Below, piece by piece: positions 5,120 through 12,274 of a stretch of DNA of 12,274 nt. How positions within the stretch are numbered: position 1 is the first letter of the stretch; each line of letters begins with the position of its first letter. Under the pieces are notes generated by a model. That model was not told where the DNA came from and ran no database searches. It saw only the letters and a program-made list of their open reading frames with translations. A program made the position numbers and the translations under genes. Source of the stretch: Pseudomonadota bacterium (lineage in GTDB: Bacteria > Pseudomonadota > Alphaproteobacteria > Rhodobacterales > Rhodobacteraceae); assembly GCA_027623875.1 (NCBI GenBank), contig JAQBUS010000015.1, forward strand, positions 1-12,274, read 5' to 3'.

Positions 5120-7564
5120 TTACTTTCTCATACGCTCCGATGTCGGATCGTACATTGGGCGACTTGATACTTCGGCAGAAACTATTGTTCCCGCCACATC
5201 AATCTCATATGTTGATGCTAAAACCTGTTCCAATGTCTCCCCCTTGCAAGGGACATATCCCATTCCAATTGCAGAACCCAAATGATGACCATAGGCTCCA
5301 GATGACAAATACCCAGAGACCTCACCATCTCTTAAAATTGGTTCATTGTGATATAAGAGTGGCTCAGGGTCTTTTAATTTAAATTGCAAAAGGCGCTTTT
5401 CTAACCCTTTTTCTTTTTTTTCAATTATAGCTCTTTTACCTATGAAATCTTGTTTGTCCAACTTTACTGCAAATCCTAACCCTGCCTCCAGGATATGGTC
5501 CTCACAGGTAATATCATGACCAAAATGGCGATAACCTTTTTCGATCCTGCAACTATCCATGGTGTGCATACCACATAATTTTGCTCCGTGGGCTTTTCCA
5601 GACTCCCAAATGGTTTCAAAGATATGTTCTGCTTGATCCGATGAAACATAGATCTCCCATCCCAATTCTCCAACATAAGATACGCGATGGACTCGAGCCA
5701 TACCCATACCAATCTCGATCTCTTGCGCAGTGCCAAATGGATTTATATCGTTTGAAAAATCGGCGGGAGATACACTTGCCATAAGTAAACGAGCGTTTGG
5801 CCCCATTACGGCCAAAACACCCTCTCCAGATGTAACGTCTAGTAGGTTAACTTGATCTTCCCCGATATGTCGACGCAGCCAGGTTTGATCAGCCAGTCTT
5901 GTGGCCGCCGGGGTTACAATTAAAAATGACGTTTCTGATAATCTAGTAATTGTTACATCCGCCTCTATACCACCTTTAAAATTCAAAAATTGAGCATAAA
6001 CAATTTTTCCCACAGGAACGGTACAGTTCGCGCCGGTAACACGGTTGAGAAATCTTTCAGAATCCCTACCATCTACACGTATTTTACCAAAAGATGACAT
6101 ATCATATATACCAATGTTTTCTCTTATTGCCCTTTGCTCTCTCGATGAATTGTTAAACCAGTTTTGCCTTTTCCAAGAGTACGAATAAGAGCGATCCTGT
6201 CCATTATCAGCAAACCAATTAGCCCTTTCCCAACCCGCAACTTCACCCATGACCGCCCCATTATGCAAAAGAAGTTGGTGAAAGGGTGTCCTGCGAATTC
6301 CTCTACTGGTTTTCTTTTGTAAATAAGGAAAATGATCTGCATACAGCAATCCAAGTGTTTCTTTAGATCTCTCATACAGATACGTTTTATTTCCTTGAAA
6401 TGGTTGCATTCTAGAAATGTCGACATCTCCAAGGTCAAATGGCTTTTGCCCATCTTCCATCCACTGAGCTAAGGCCATTCCTGCACCCCCAGCAGACTGA
6501 ATTCCGATTGAATTAAATCCAGCTGCAACCCACACATTATCCATTTCTGGCGCTAAACCGAGGTGATAAGCATCATCGGGAGTAAAACTTTCAGGCCCAT
6601 TAAAGAATGTATGAATTCCAGCATCTGCAATCAATGGCACTCTATTACACGCTGCCTCAAGTATTGGCTCAAAATGATCGAAATCCTCTGGTAACTGGTC
6701 AAATTCAAAATTTTTGGGAATGCCTTTCATGCCCCAAGGCTTTGACACAGGTTCAAAACCCCCTAATAAAATCTTACCTGCATCTTCTTTATAGTACGCG
6801 CACTCATCTGGCACTCTCAATACAGGTAATTGTGTGAGCCCTTCAATTGCCTCCGTAACCACATAGAAATGTTCACACGCATGTAATGGCACATTAACAC
6901 CAAGTATTCGACCTACTTCATGCCCCCACATCCCCGCACAATTTACTACATAATCACAAGACATAAAACCTGAAGCAATCTCACTGGACCAATTCACGCC
7001 AGTAACCTTCCTCCCACTTTTCTTTATCCCGACTACTTCTATATTTTCAGCTATTAAAGCGCCATTGTTTCGCGCACCTTTTGCCAAAGCCAGCGCAATG
7101 TTTGCTGGGTCACCTTGGCCGTCTTTATCCAAGTATACGCCGGCCTTTACGCCATTAATATTTAAATGTTGATATTTCTCTTTAACTTCGGTTGGAGAAA
7201 TTTTCTCAACATCCACCCCAAATGCTCGAGCCATTGCAACTTGTCTAAAAAGTTCCTCGCGCCTTTCCTCTGTCAATGCAACAGTTATAGAACCACATCT
7301 CTTGAATCCAGTTGCCATACCCGTCTCTTCTTCTAGTGCCCCATAAAGTTCCTGACTGTACTTGGCTAACTTCGTCATATTAGCCGAAGCTCTGAGTTGA
7401 GCTATTAGGCCTGCAGCATGCCAGGTCGTACCAGACGTCAGTTTTTTTCTTTCAAGAAGAACAACATCCTTCCACCCAATTTTTGTTAAATGATATGCTA
7501 CGGAGCAACCGATTACACCGCCTCCAACAATTATAACTCTTGCATTTTTAGGTAAATCACTCAT
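5120..7564 (-). CDS. sarcosine-dehydrogenase-like FAD/folate oxidoreductase
   Basis: This 814-residue flavoprotein probably demethylates an N-methyl amino acid (best guess sarcosine to glycine), passing the methyl carbon to tetrahydrofolate and electrons to an acceptor such as ETF. It has an N-terminal DAO/FAD domain (about 8-365) with the GGGVIG nucleotide-binding loop (14-19) and GTTWHAAG (45-52). His49 aligns with the histidine that binds FAD covalently in mammalian dimethylglycine and sarcosine dehydrogenases. A short middle domain with GWERANWF (444-451) and a folate-binding GcvT-like C-terminal half with SYVGELGWE (629-637) and RIEKGYR (673-679) follow. NGPESFTPD (322-330) and GFNSIG (349-354) resemble human sarcosine dehydrogenase more than dimethylglycine dehydrogenase. 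No signal peptide is seen. Its ATG shares one base with the stop of the methyltransferase gene upstream (TAATG), implying translational coupling. The exact substrate is inferred. Confidence 0.85.
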   Translation of the reverse strand: MSDLPKNARVIIVGGGVIGCSVAYHLTKIGWKDVVLLERKKLTSGTTWHAAGLIAQLRASANMTKLAKYSQELYGALEEETGMATGFKRCGSITVALTEERREELFRQVAMARAFGVDVEKISPTEVKEKYQHLNINGVKAGVYLDKDGQGDPANIALALAKGARNNGALIAENIEVVGIKKSGRKVTGVNWSSEIASGFMSCDYVVNCAGMWGHEVGRILGVNVPLHACEHFYVVTEAIEGLTQLPVLRVPDECAYYKEDAGKILLGGFEPVSKPWGMKGIPKNFEFDQLPEDFDHFEPILEAACNRVPLIADAGIHTFFNGPESFTPDDAYHLGLAPEMDNVWVAAGFNSIGIQSAGGAGMALAQWMEDGQKPFDLGDVDISRMQPFQGNKTYLYERSKETLGLLYADHFPYLQKKTSRGIRRTPFHQLLLHNGAVMGEVAGWERANWFADNGQDRSYSYSWKRQNWFNNSSREQRAIRENIGIYDMSSFGKIRVDGRDSERFLNRVTGANCTVPVGKIVYAQFLNFKGGIEADVTITRLSETSFLIVTPAATRLADQTWLRRHIGEDQVNLLDVTSGEGVLAVMGPNARLLMASVSPADFSNDINPFGTAQEIEIGMGMARVHRVSYVGELGWEIYVSSDQAEHIFETIWESGKAHGAKLCGMHTMDSCRIEKGYRHFGHDITCEDHILEAGLGFAVKLDKQDFIGKRAIIEKKEKGLEKRLLQFKLKDPEPLLYHNEPILRDGEVSGYLSSGAYGHHLGSAIGMGYVPCKGETLEQVLASTYEIDVAGTIVSAEVSSRPMYDPTSERMRK

Positions 7565-8445
7565 TAATCATTTTCCTTAAACCGCTTTGCAAGTTCATTT
7601 ATGTGACTTGGTCCAATCTCACAGCAACCACCGATAATAGTTGCCCCCATGTCAATCCACCCAGAAGCGAAGTCTGCATACTTATCTGGAGATAAATCGG
7701 TTCGCGAACTTAGAGCATTTACGGTTGACCCTTTTTTTAAATACTCGGTCGAAATATGAGTAAACCCGTTTGCATAGGCCCCGAACGGGATACCTAAATC
7801 CTGCAGAAAAGGTAAGCCGACATTAATAGATTCTGGAACAGAACAGTTCAATAAAACAGCTGCTGGTTTAAATGTATTAACAAGGGTTTTAATGGAAGAT
7901 AATGGTTCTCCAGACCTAAGTTTTGATCCATCGAAATCGTCTACAGAAAATGCGATCCAGATCGGTTTATCTGTTTCCTTAACACCTGTTAAGGCTCCAC
8001 GTCCTTGATCCAGGGACGAAACTGTCTCTATTATGAACATATCGACATAGTTAGAATGTATTTCTACAATTTCAGCGTAAAGCTTAGCGGCTTCTTCTAG
8101 CGGTAAAAATAACTCAGTGTTATATGACCAGCCAAGTGGCCCTAAAGATCCAGCCAACAACCCTTTTTTACACTTATTTCTTGACTTTAGAGCTATCTCA
8201 CATGCCAACCTATGTAGATCCTCAAACTGATAATCTTCACCACACGATAGTAGTCTATCGTGATGCAGTGCGTAAGTATTAGTCGTACATATGTCTGCCC
8301 CAGAAGAAAAATAATCATCGTGAATAGCTCCAACAATGTCTGGATGATCAATCATTAGTTGAGTTGCCCATAGAGACGTCGGAGTATCTTCGGTTCGATT
8401 CAAAAGTTCCTGACCCATTCCACCGTCTAGAATTGTCACTTTCAC
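7564..8445 (-). CDS. homocysteine S-methyltransferase family protein
   Basis: This family transfers a methyl group to homocysteine, making methionine, with a zinc-bound thiolate. The 293-residue protein is a single methyltransferase barrel. It starts ILDGGMGQELL (5-15), carries TTNTYAL (54-60) and ETVSSL (140-145), and has the three zinc cysteines: Cys201 in LLNCSVPE and Cys274-Cys275 in GGCCEIGP. The start is GTG at 8445, overlapping the upstream gene's stop by four bases (GTGA), so translation is probably coupled. Methyl donors known for the family include betaine (BHMT) and S-methylmethionine (MmuM). The protein is shorter than human BHMT (about 406 residues) because it lacks that enzyme's C-terminal extension, so sequence alone does not choose. 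Its place between two dimethylglycine/sarcosine dehydrogenase-like genes favours betaine or a related methylated amine as donor. That choice is inference. Confidence 0.85.
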   Translation of the reverse strand: MKVTILDGGMGQELLNRTEDTPTSLWATQLMIDHPDIVGAIHDDYFSSGADICTTNTYALHHDRLLSCGEDYQFEDLHRLACEIALKSRNKCKKGLLAGSLGPLGWSYNTELFLPLEEAAKLYAEIVEIHSNYVDMFIIETVSSLDQGRGALTGVKETDKPIWIAFSVDDFDGSKLRSGEPLSSIKTLVNTFKPAAVLLNCSVPESINVGLPFLQDLGIPFGAYANGFTHISTEYLKKGSTVNALSSRTDLSPDKYADFASGWIDMGATIIGGCCEIGPSHINELAKRFKEND

Positions 8446-10883
8446 GATTTAATTCTTTCGTTCATTGGATCCCACAAAGGTTGGTCTAATTGTACAATTG
8501 CTGAAAATCTCTCTCCATAAATTTCTACTTCTAAAACTTTTCCCGGATCAGCAAATCCTATTTCTATCATTCCAAAGGCAATAGCTTTTTTTACCCTATA
8601 TCCCCAAGCACTCGATGTAGTTTCTCCTACCACCTTATCCCCAAGCCAAATACTTGACATATATGGCGCGTCAAATTTATCATTATCAATTATTAAAGTA
8701 ACAAATTTCTTTTTTGAACCCTGTTGAAGCTCATTGGATAAAGCCATTTTACCAGGAAAACTTTGAGGTTTATCGAATTTAATAAATCTTCCCAGACCAC
8801 CCTCTAACATAGAATAATCTGTTGTTAAGTCGCCCTTCCACGTTCGATACCCTTTTTCAATGCGTAATGAATTCAACGCATACATCCCAAAAGGCCTAAC
8901 ACCATTTAAAATTGCGAGTTCATATACAACTCTTACATCCGAATTCTTCAAATGAATTTCCCAACCTAGCTCCCCAGCATAAGACACTCTTATGAGAAAA
9001 GCATTAACCCCTCCCACCAAACACGTTTGATGAGTTAACCAACCCATGCTTAAATCGGCATCCGAAAACTTGGCCAATACTTCTCGAGACTTGGGGCCCG
9101 TAAGGATGAGTGTATCAAATTGGTCAGTTTGGTCGATTATGATAGTCGTTTTAGGAAGTTTATCTCTTAATAATTCTCCATCATGCCATTGTGCAACTGC
9201 TGCCGTAATTAAAACAAATTCGTCTTCAGATATTCTAATGCATGACATTTCAGTTAAAATTCGACCTCTTTCGTCAGCTATATAAATTAAGTTCATTCGT
9301 CCAACTTTGGGAAGTGAACCCGTGCAAATGCACCGCAAAGCTTCAGCAGCTCCTTCTCCCGTTACCTTAAATCTCGAAAACCCAGGAAGATCTAAGATTC
9401 CACACGCATCTCTTACAGCTTCGCATTCTTCTTTTATTCTAATTTCCCATGGGCCAGATCGCTCCCAGGTCTCACAAGATTTTAATGAAATATCATCCCC
9501 AACTTTTGAAAACCAATTTGCTCTTTCCCACCCATTATAAGCGCCCATAACACCACCCATTTCTTTAATCTTACTATGAACAGGAGAAATTTTTTTATCA
9601 CGCTCAGTAGGCCATTCGTAATGAGGGAAATGCATAGCATATTCATGACCATAGATCTCTTTTGCCTTATTTACGGAATAGTCGTGATCAGCAAATTCGG
9701 TAAAGCGCCGAGGATCCACAGACCACATGTCCCACTCAGTTTGACCCTCTGTTATCCACTCCGCAAGTACCTTTCCAGCACCCCCAGCCTGAGTTATGCC
9801 AAACGTAAAGACACATGCCTCATAAGCATTTTTTACACCTGGCATTGGCCCTATTAATGGAAGTCCATCCGGCGCATAGGGTATAGGACCATTTATAACT
9901 CGACCAACACCTGAGCTTCCAAGGATAGGCACCCGCGCCATAGCATCCTCAATATACCACTCTAACCGCTCCAAATCATCCGGATACAATTGAAAGCTAA
10001 AATCTTCAGGCATTGGATCCTTAGGGTCGACCCAATGCGCTTTACAGTTTCGCTCATAGGGTCCAAGATTTAATCCAAATTTCTCTTGCCGCAAATAATA
10101 GCTACTATCGACATCTCTTAAAAGTGGGAGCTTCCCATTTTCGTTAGACCACTCCTCCAATTCCGCAATGGGTTCAGTCAGAAAATATTGATGTGACATC
10201 GTCGCCATAGGAACAGTACGGCCCCCAAAAGGTTTAAACCACTCTCCAACGCGCTGAGCATAGTAACCAGCCGCATTTACAACTTTCTCACACCTAATAT
10301 CACCTTTTTCTGTATGCACTATCCATTCATCTCCAAGACGAGAAACACCAATAGCCGGGGTAAAACGAAAAATCTTACATCCCATCTGGCGCGCACCTTT
10401 AGCTAATGCTTGAGTTAATTGTGCCGGATCTATGTCTCCATCATCAGGGTCATATAGCCCACCTGCAAGATCATGCGTTTCCAGGAAAGGATATTTGTTT
10501 TTCATATCCAAAACCTGAAGCATTTCAAGATTCATTCCCTGGTATAATCCCATCCCTCGTGCTCTTTCAAACTCCTGCATACGAGTTTTTGAATGAGCTA
10601 GTCGAATAGAGCCTGTAACGTGGTAATTCATTGGGTAATCTACCTGTTCAGCAAGGCCACGATAAAGATCTAAAGAGTATCGTTGCATATTCATAACTGC
10701 CCAAGACGTACTAAATGAAGGGCAATTACCAGCTGCATGCCAGGTCGAACCAGCTGTTAGTTCATTTTTCTCAAGTAAAATGCTGTCATTCCATCCTGAT
10801 TTTCCTAAATGGTAAAGAGCAGAAGTTCCCACCACCCCTCCACCAATGATTACAACACGAGCTGACGTTGGAAATTGCGACAT
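8442..10883 (-). CDS. dimethylglycine-dehydrogenase-like FAD/folate oxidoreductase
   Basis: This is the first gene of the operon and encodes an 813-residue flavoprotein, probably converting N,N-dimethylglycine to sarcosine with methylene-tetrahydrofolate as co-product. The DAO/FAD domain has GGGVVG (14-19) and AGSTWHAAG (44-52). His49 matches the covalent FAD histidine of mammalian dimethylglycine dehydrogenase. LPLLRDVDSSYYLRQ (252-266), GPYE (274-277) and NGPIPYAPDGLPLIGP (331-346) match human dimethylglycine dehydrogenase (from memory, LPVLRDLEGSYYLRQ and NGPITYSPDILPMVGP) better than sarcosine dehydrogenase. GWERANWF and the GcvT-like half with SYAGELGWE and RIEKGYR follow. The ATG at 10883 has a good ribosome-binding site, AGAAGGGA, about 5 bases upstream. 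It is a distant paralogue of the gene at 5120-7564 with the same architecture. Electron acceptor and folate-recycling genes are not in the window. Confidence 0.87.
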   Translation of the reverse strand: MSQFPTSARVVIIGGGVVGTSALYHLGKSGWNDSILLEKNELTAGSTWHAAGNCPSFSTSWAVMNMQRYSLDLYRGLAEQVDYPMNYHVTGSIRLAHSKTRMQEFERARGMGLYQGMNLEMLQVLDMKNKYPFLETHDLAGGLYDPDDGDIDPAQLTQALAKGARQMGCKIFRFTPAIGVSRLGDEWIVHTEKGDIRCEKVVNAAGYYAQRVGEWFKPFGGRTVPMATMSHQYFLTEPIAELEEWSNENGKLPLLRDVDSSYYLRQEKFGLNLGPYERNCKAHWVDPKDPMPEDFSFQLYPDDLERLEWYIEDAMARVPILGSSGVGRVINGPIPYAPDGLPLIGPMPGVKNAYEACVFTFGITQAGGAGKVLAEWITEGQTEWDMWSVDPRRFTEFADHDYSVNKAKEIYGHEYAMHFPHYEWPTERDKKISPVHSKIKEMGGVMGAYNGWERANWFSKVGDDISLKSCETWERSGPWEIRIKEECEAVRDACGILDLPGFSRFKVTGEGAAEALRCICTGSLPKVGRMNLIYIADERGRILTEMSCIRISEDEFVLITAAVAQWHDGELLRDKLPKTTIIIDQTDQFDTLILTGPKSREVLAKFSDADLSMGWLTHQTCLVGGVNAFLIRVSYAGELGWEIHLKNSDVRVVYELAILNGVRPFGMYALNSLRIEKGYRTWKGDLTTDYSMLEGGLGRFIKFDKPQSFPGKMALSNELQQGSKKKFVTLIIDNDKFDAPYMSSIWLGDKVVGETTSSAWGYRVKKAIAFGMIEIGFADPGKVLEVEIYGERFSAIVQLDQPLWDPMNERIKS

Positions 10884-10971
10884 GTTTTCCCTTCTTAATA
10901 GTAATTTTTAAACCACTATGTTCGTTGTTGTTTTTTTGGCCACAGCTAAATAGCTTCATTTTACTTAGAAT

Positions 10972-10987
10972 AGTTAGATAGTTAGAT
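10972..10987. repeat. 8-base tandem repeat upstream of the demethylation operon
   Basis: AGTTAGAT occurs twice without a gap (10972-10979 and 10980-10987), about 90 bases upstream of the operon's first ATG and between msrC and the operon. It could be a protein-binding site near the operon promoter or simple slippage. I see no convincing -35/-10 pair on the - strand in 10884-11042. Confidence 0.3.
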
Positions 10988-11042
10988 AATAACATTAAAC
11001 GATATAACAAAAACGAAATCATATGCATTAAAAACGATTTTA

Positions 11043-11489
11043 TCAGCTAAATACCCTACACAATATATTATTTAGGTTTTCAGCATCCCTGATTGTAAAT
11101 GCATCTAAACAATCACTATCAATATCAAAAACACCTAATAAATTTTTATCTCCATCCCAAAACGGTATTACCAACTCAGATTGCGTACTACTACTACACG
11201 CTATATGATCAGAAAATTCTGCAACATTTGAAACTAATTGAAATTTTCCAGTACTAGCAGCTAAACCGCACACTCCTCTTGAAAAAGGAATGCTTAAACA
11301 GCCATGTTTACCTTGGTAGGGCCCTATCTTAAGCATATTTGGCGAGACTACTCGATAAAACCCAGTCCAATCAAATCTATTATCAGAGTGATGTATTTCA
11401 CACGCAATAGTAGCCATCAACGATATTTTGTCAGTCTCTCCCTTAGTTAGGCTAGATATTGTTCGTGATAAATTTTTATAATCAACCAT
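11043..11489 (-). CDS. msrC: free methionine-(R)-sulfoxide reductase (GAF domain)
   Basis: MsrC (fRMsr, YebR in E. coli) reduces the R form of free methionine sulfoxide in the cytoplasm, with thioredoxin-type reductant. The 148-residue protein is one GAF domain. It shows FDWTGFYRV (39-47), GPYQGKHGC (56-64), RGVCG (71-75), HIAC (95-98), SELVIP (104-109) and LLGVFDIDS (117-125). Cys64, Cys74 and Cys98 have the same spacing (10 and 24) as the three redox cysteines Cys84, Cys94 and Cys118 of E. coli, so the enzyme is expected to be active. The protein is slightly shorter than the E. coli enzyme at both ends. AGGGG sits about 7 bases before the ATG at 11489. It is transcribed toward the operon, 159 bases upstream of its first gene, and is divergent from ggt. 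Confidence 0.92.
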   Translation of the reverse strand: MVDYKNLSRTISSLTKGETDKISLMATIACEIHHSDNRFDWTGFYRVVSPNMLKIGPYQGKHGCLSIPFSRGVCGLAASTGKFQLVSNVAEFSDHIACSSSTQSELVIPFWDGDKNLLGVFDIDSDCLDAFTIRDAENLNNILCRVFS

Positions 11490-11637
11490 AAAATAACCCC
11501 TAAAAACTTAACAAAATAAACATTTACGTACCATTTTTTACAAACTCAAGCCTACCAGATAAGAACGTTTTTCTATATTTAAAAATCTTTATATCTATAA
11601 GCCATATTAGCAATAAGTAATCAAATCACTAATTTGA

Positions 11638-11661
11638 AATGACTTTAAATCTAAAGTCATT
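11638..11661. repeat. perfect 10-bp inverted repeat, 4-base spacer
   Basis: AATGACTTTA (11638-11647) and TAAAGTCATT (11652-11661) pair at all ten positions around AATC. As both flanking genes point away, it is not a terminator for either. It could be an operator for a dimeric regulator of msrC and/or ggt, or the hairpin of an unannotated small RNA. Confidence 0.5.
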
Positions 11662-11706
11662 ATTTAATAAATACCATATCTTTTAAAAAAATAAGAGTGC
11701 TAGACC

Positions 11707-11718
11707 TGAGGCGCCTCA
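11707..11718. repeat. 12-bp GC-rich perfect palindrome
   Basis: TGAGGCGCCTCA reads the same on both strands with no spacer, inside otherwise AT-rich DNA about 145 bases before the ggt start. With no loop it is unlikely to be an RNA hairpin, so a DNA-binding site is more plausible. The 8-base GC-rich core stands out against the surroundings. Confidence 0.42.
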
Positions 11719-11830
11719 TATAAAAAAACCAGTATTAGCTCTCAAATATAAAGATAATGATTAGCGTAAATTTTATGATGTTTTTAGAGCTCATAAGTAG
11801 CATAGATAGTTTACAACCCACAGGGTAGTG

Positions 11831-11849
11831 TTTAAGTTTTATACTTAAA
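11831..11849 (+). promoter_or_regulatory. stem-loop abutting the ggt ribosome-binding site
   Basis: TTTAAGT (11831-11837) pairs with ACTTAAA (11843-11849) around a 5-base loop. The 3' arm runs directly into the Shine-Dalgarno AAAGGA (11848-11853), so folding could partly hide it. The pairing is AT-rich and weak, so any control, for example by temperature, is speculative. Confidence 0.3.
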
Positions 11850-11862
11850 AGGATTTTAAAAA

Positions 11863-12274
11863 ATGAGAGATTTTCACTTTCCTGGCAGATCTGCTGTATT
11901 TTCTACAAACGGTATGTGTGCAACATCTAATCCTTTAGCATCCCAAGTCGCATTATCAATCCTACAAGCCGGCGGAAATGCTGTAGATGCTGCTATAGCC
12001 GGTGCAACACTTCTAGGCCTATGCGAACCTCAAATGACAGGAATAGGAGGAGATTGCTTCATTCTGCTGAAAGAAGGTGGATCAAATAAGATTGTTGCAC
12101 TTAACGGCTCTGGAAGATCTCCTAAAGGATTAAATTCTAAAAAGTTGACCTCTCAAGGGGAAACTGCCGTACCCGTACATTCCGCAGATGCAGTAACTAT
12201 TCCTGGTGCAGTAGACGCTTTCCTTACTCTCTCAAAAGATTATGGAAAACTTGGTATCGAAGCATCCCTAGCAC
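11863..12274 (+). CDS. ggt: gamma-glutamyltransferase, N-terminal part (runs off window)
   Basis: Gamma-glutamyltransferase cleaves gamma-glutamyl compounds such as glutathione and transfers or hydrolyses the glutamyl group. Only the first 137 residues are in the window. The N-terminal signature is clear: NGMCATSNPLAS, ILQAGGNAVDAAIAGATLLGLCEPQMTG split across about residues 34-61, then GIGGDCFILL, and SADAVTIPGAVDAF further on. The catalytic threonine that becomes the small-subunit N-terminus lies beyond the edge. The ATG at 11863 has AAAGGA upstream, and an in-frame TAA at 11857-11859 rules out a longer start. The protein thus begins MRDFHFPGRS with no signal peptide, unlike the periplasmic E. 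coli enzyme. A cytoplasmic location, or a relative acting on another gamma-glutamyl substrate, is therefore likely. It is divergent from msrC. Confidence 0.9.
   Translation, partial: MRDFHFPGRSAVFSTNGMCATSNPLASQVALSILQAGGNAVDAAIAGATLLGLCEPQMTGIGGDCFILLKEGGSNKIVALNGSGRSPKGLNSKKLTSQGETAVPVHSADAVTIPGAVDAFLTLSKDYGKLGIEASLA

Larger units (their letters stand above)
11490..11862. promoter_or_regulatory. divergent msrC/ggt intergenic region with inverted repeats
   Basis: This 373-base AT-rich spacer must hold promoters for both msrC (leftward) and ggt (rightward). I find no open frame worth calling and no tRNA. It contains three inverted repeats, listed separately. TTTACA at 11810-11815 is a possible rightward -35, but only a poor -10 (TAAGTT, 11833-11838) follows at 17 bases. 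I do not name a regulator. Confidence 0.45.

Noticed and set aside
11840..11845. TATACT as a -10 box for ggt
   Set aside because: A start just downstream would leave almost no leader before the ribosome-binding site, and no -35 lies at a suitable distance.

Overview
The window is AT-rich chromosomal DNA from an alphaproteobacterium. The evidence is the rpsO-pnp pair, the wording of the PNPase (its N-terminal half and the stretch around 'PDYSKLY' read like Rhodobacterales enzymes as I remember them), and betaine/dimethylglycine-type catabolic genes common in marine alphaproteobacteria. A low-GC marine member of that group is the best guess. It is inferred from protein wording and base composition only.

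Left block, + strand (1-4303): a DUF1643 protein (66-587), a GC-rich structured leader and rpsO (859-1128), then an intergenic region with several stem-loops and pnp (1278-3410). Downstream is an FkbM-type SAM methyltransferase that is no longer one frame. Two single-base losses in homopolymer runs (near 3970-3972 and 4198-4204) split it. Correcting both gives one continuous protein from about 3523 to a stop at 4280-4282, where a perfect AT-only stem-loop begins.

Central block, - strand (10883 down to 4422): three overlapping genes form a tight operon, in transcription order a dimethylglycine-dehydrogenase-like flavoprotein, a homocysteine S-methyltransferase, and a sarcosine-dehydrogenase-like flavoprotein. 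Together they read as a route from glycine betaine to glycine: methyl transfer to homocysteine, then two oxidative demethylations that load one-carbon units onto tetrahydrofolate. rluA follows in the same direction after about 50 bases.

Right block: msrC (free methionine-R-sulfoxide reductase, - strand) lies upstream of the operon. A 373-base divergent intergenic region containing three inverted repeats separates it from the start of a gamma-glutamyltransferase gene (ggt, + strand), which runs off the window. The right half therefore has a methionine, methyl-group and gamma-glutamyl theme.

I found no CRISPR array, tRNA or rRNA, insertion sequence, phage gene or defence system. Nothing here is a wholly new system. 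The points most worth checking are the doubly frameshifted methyltransferase, the three-gene operon's substrate, the structured rpsO and pnp leaders, and the palindromes in the msrC/ggt spacer.
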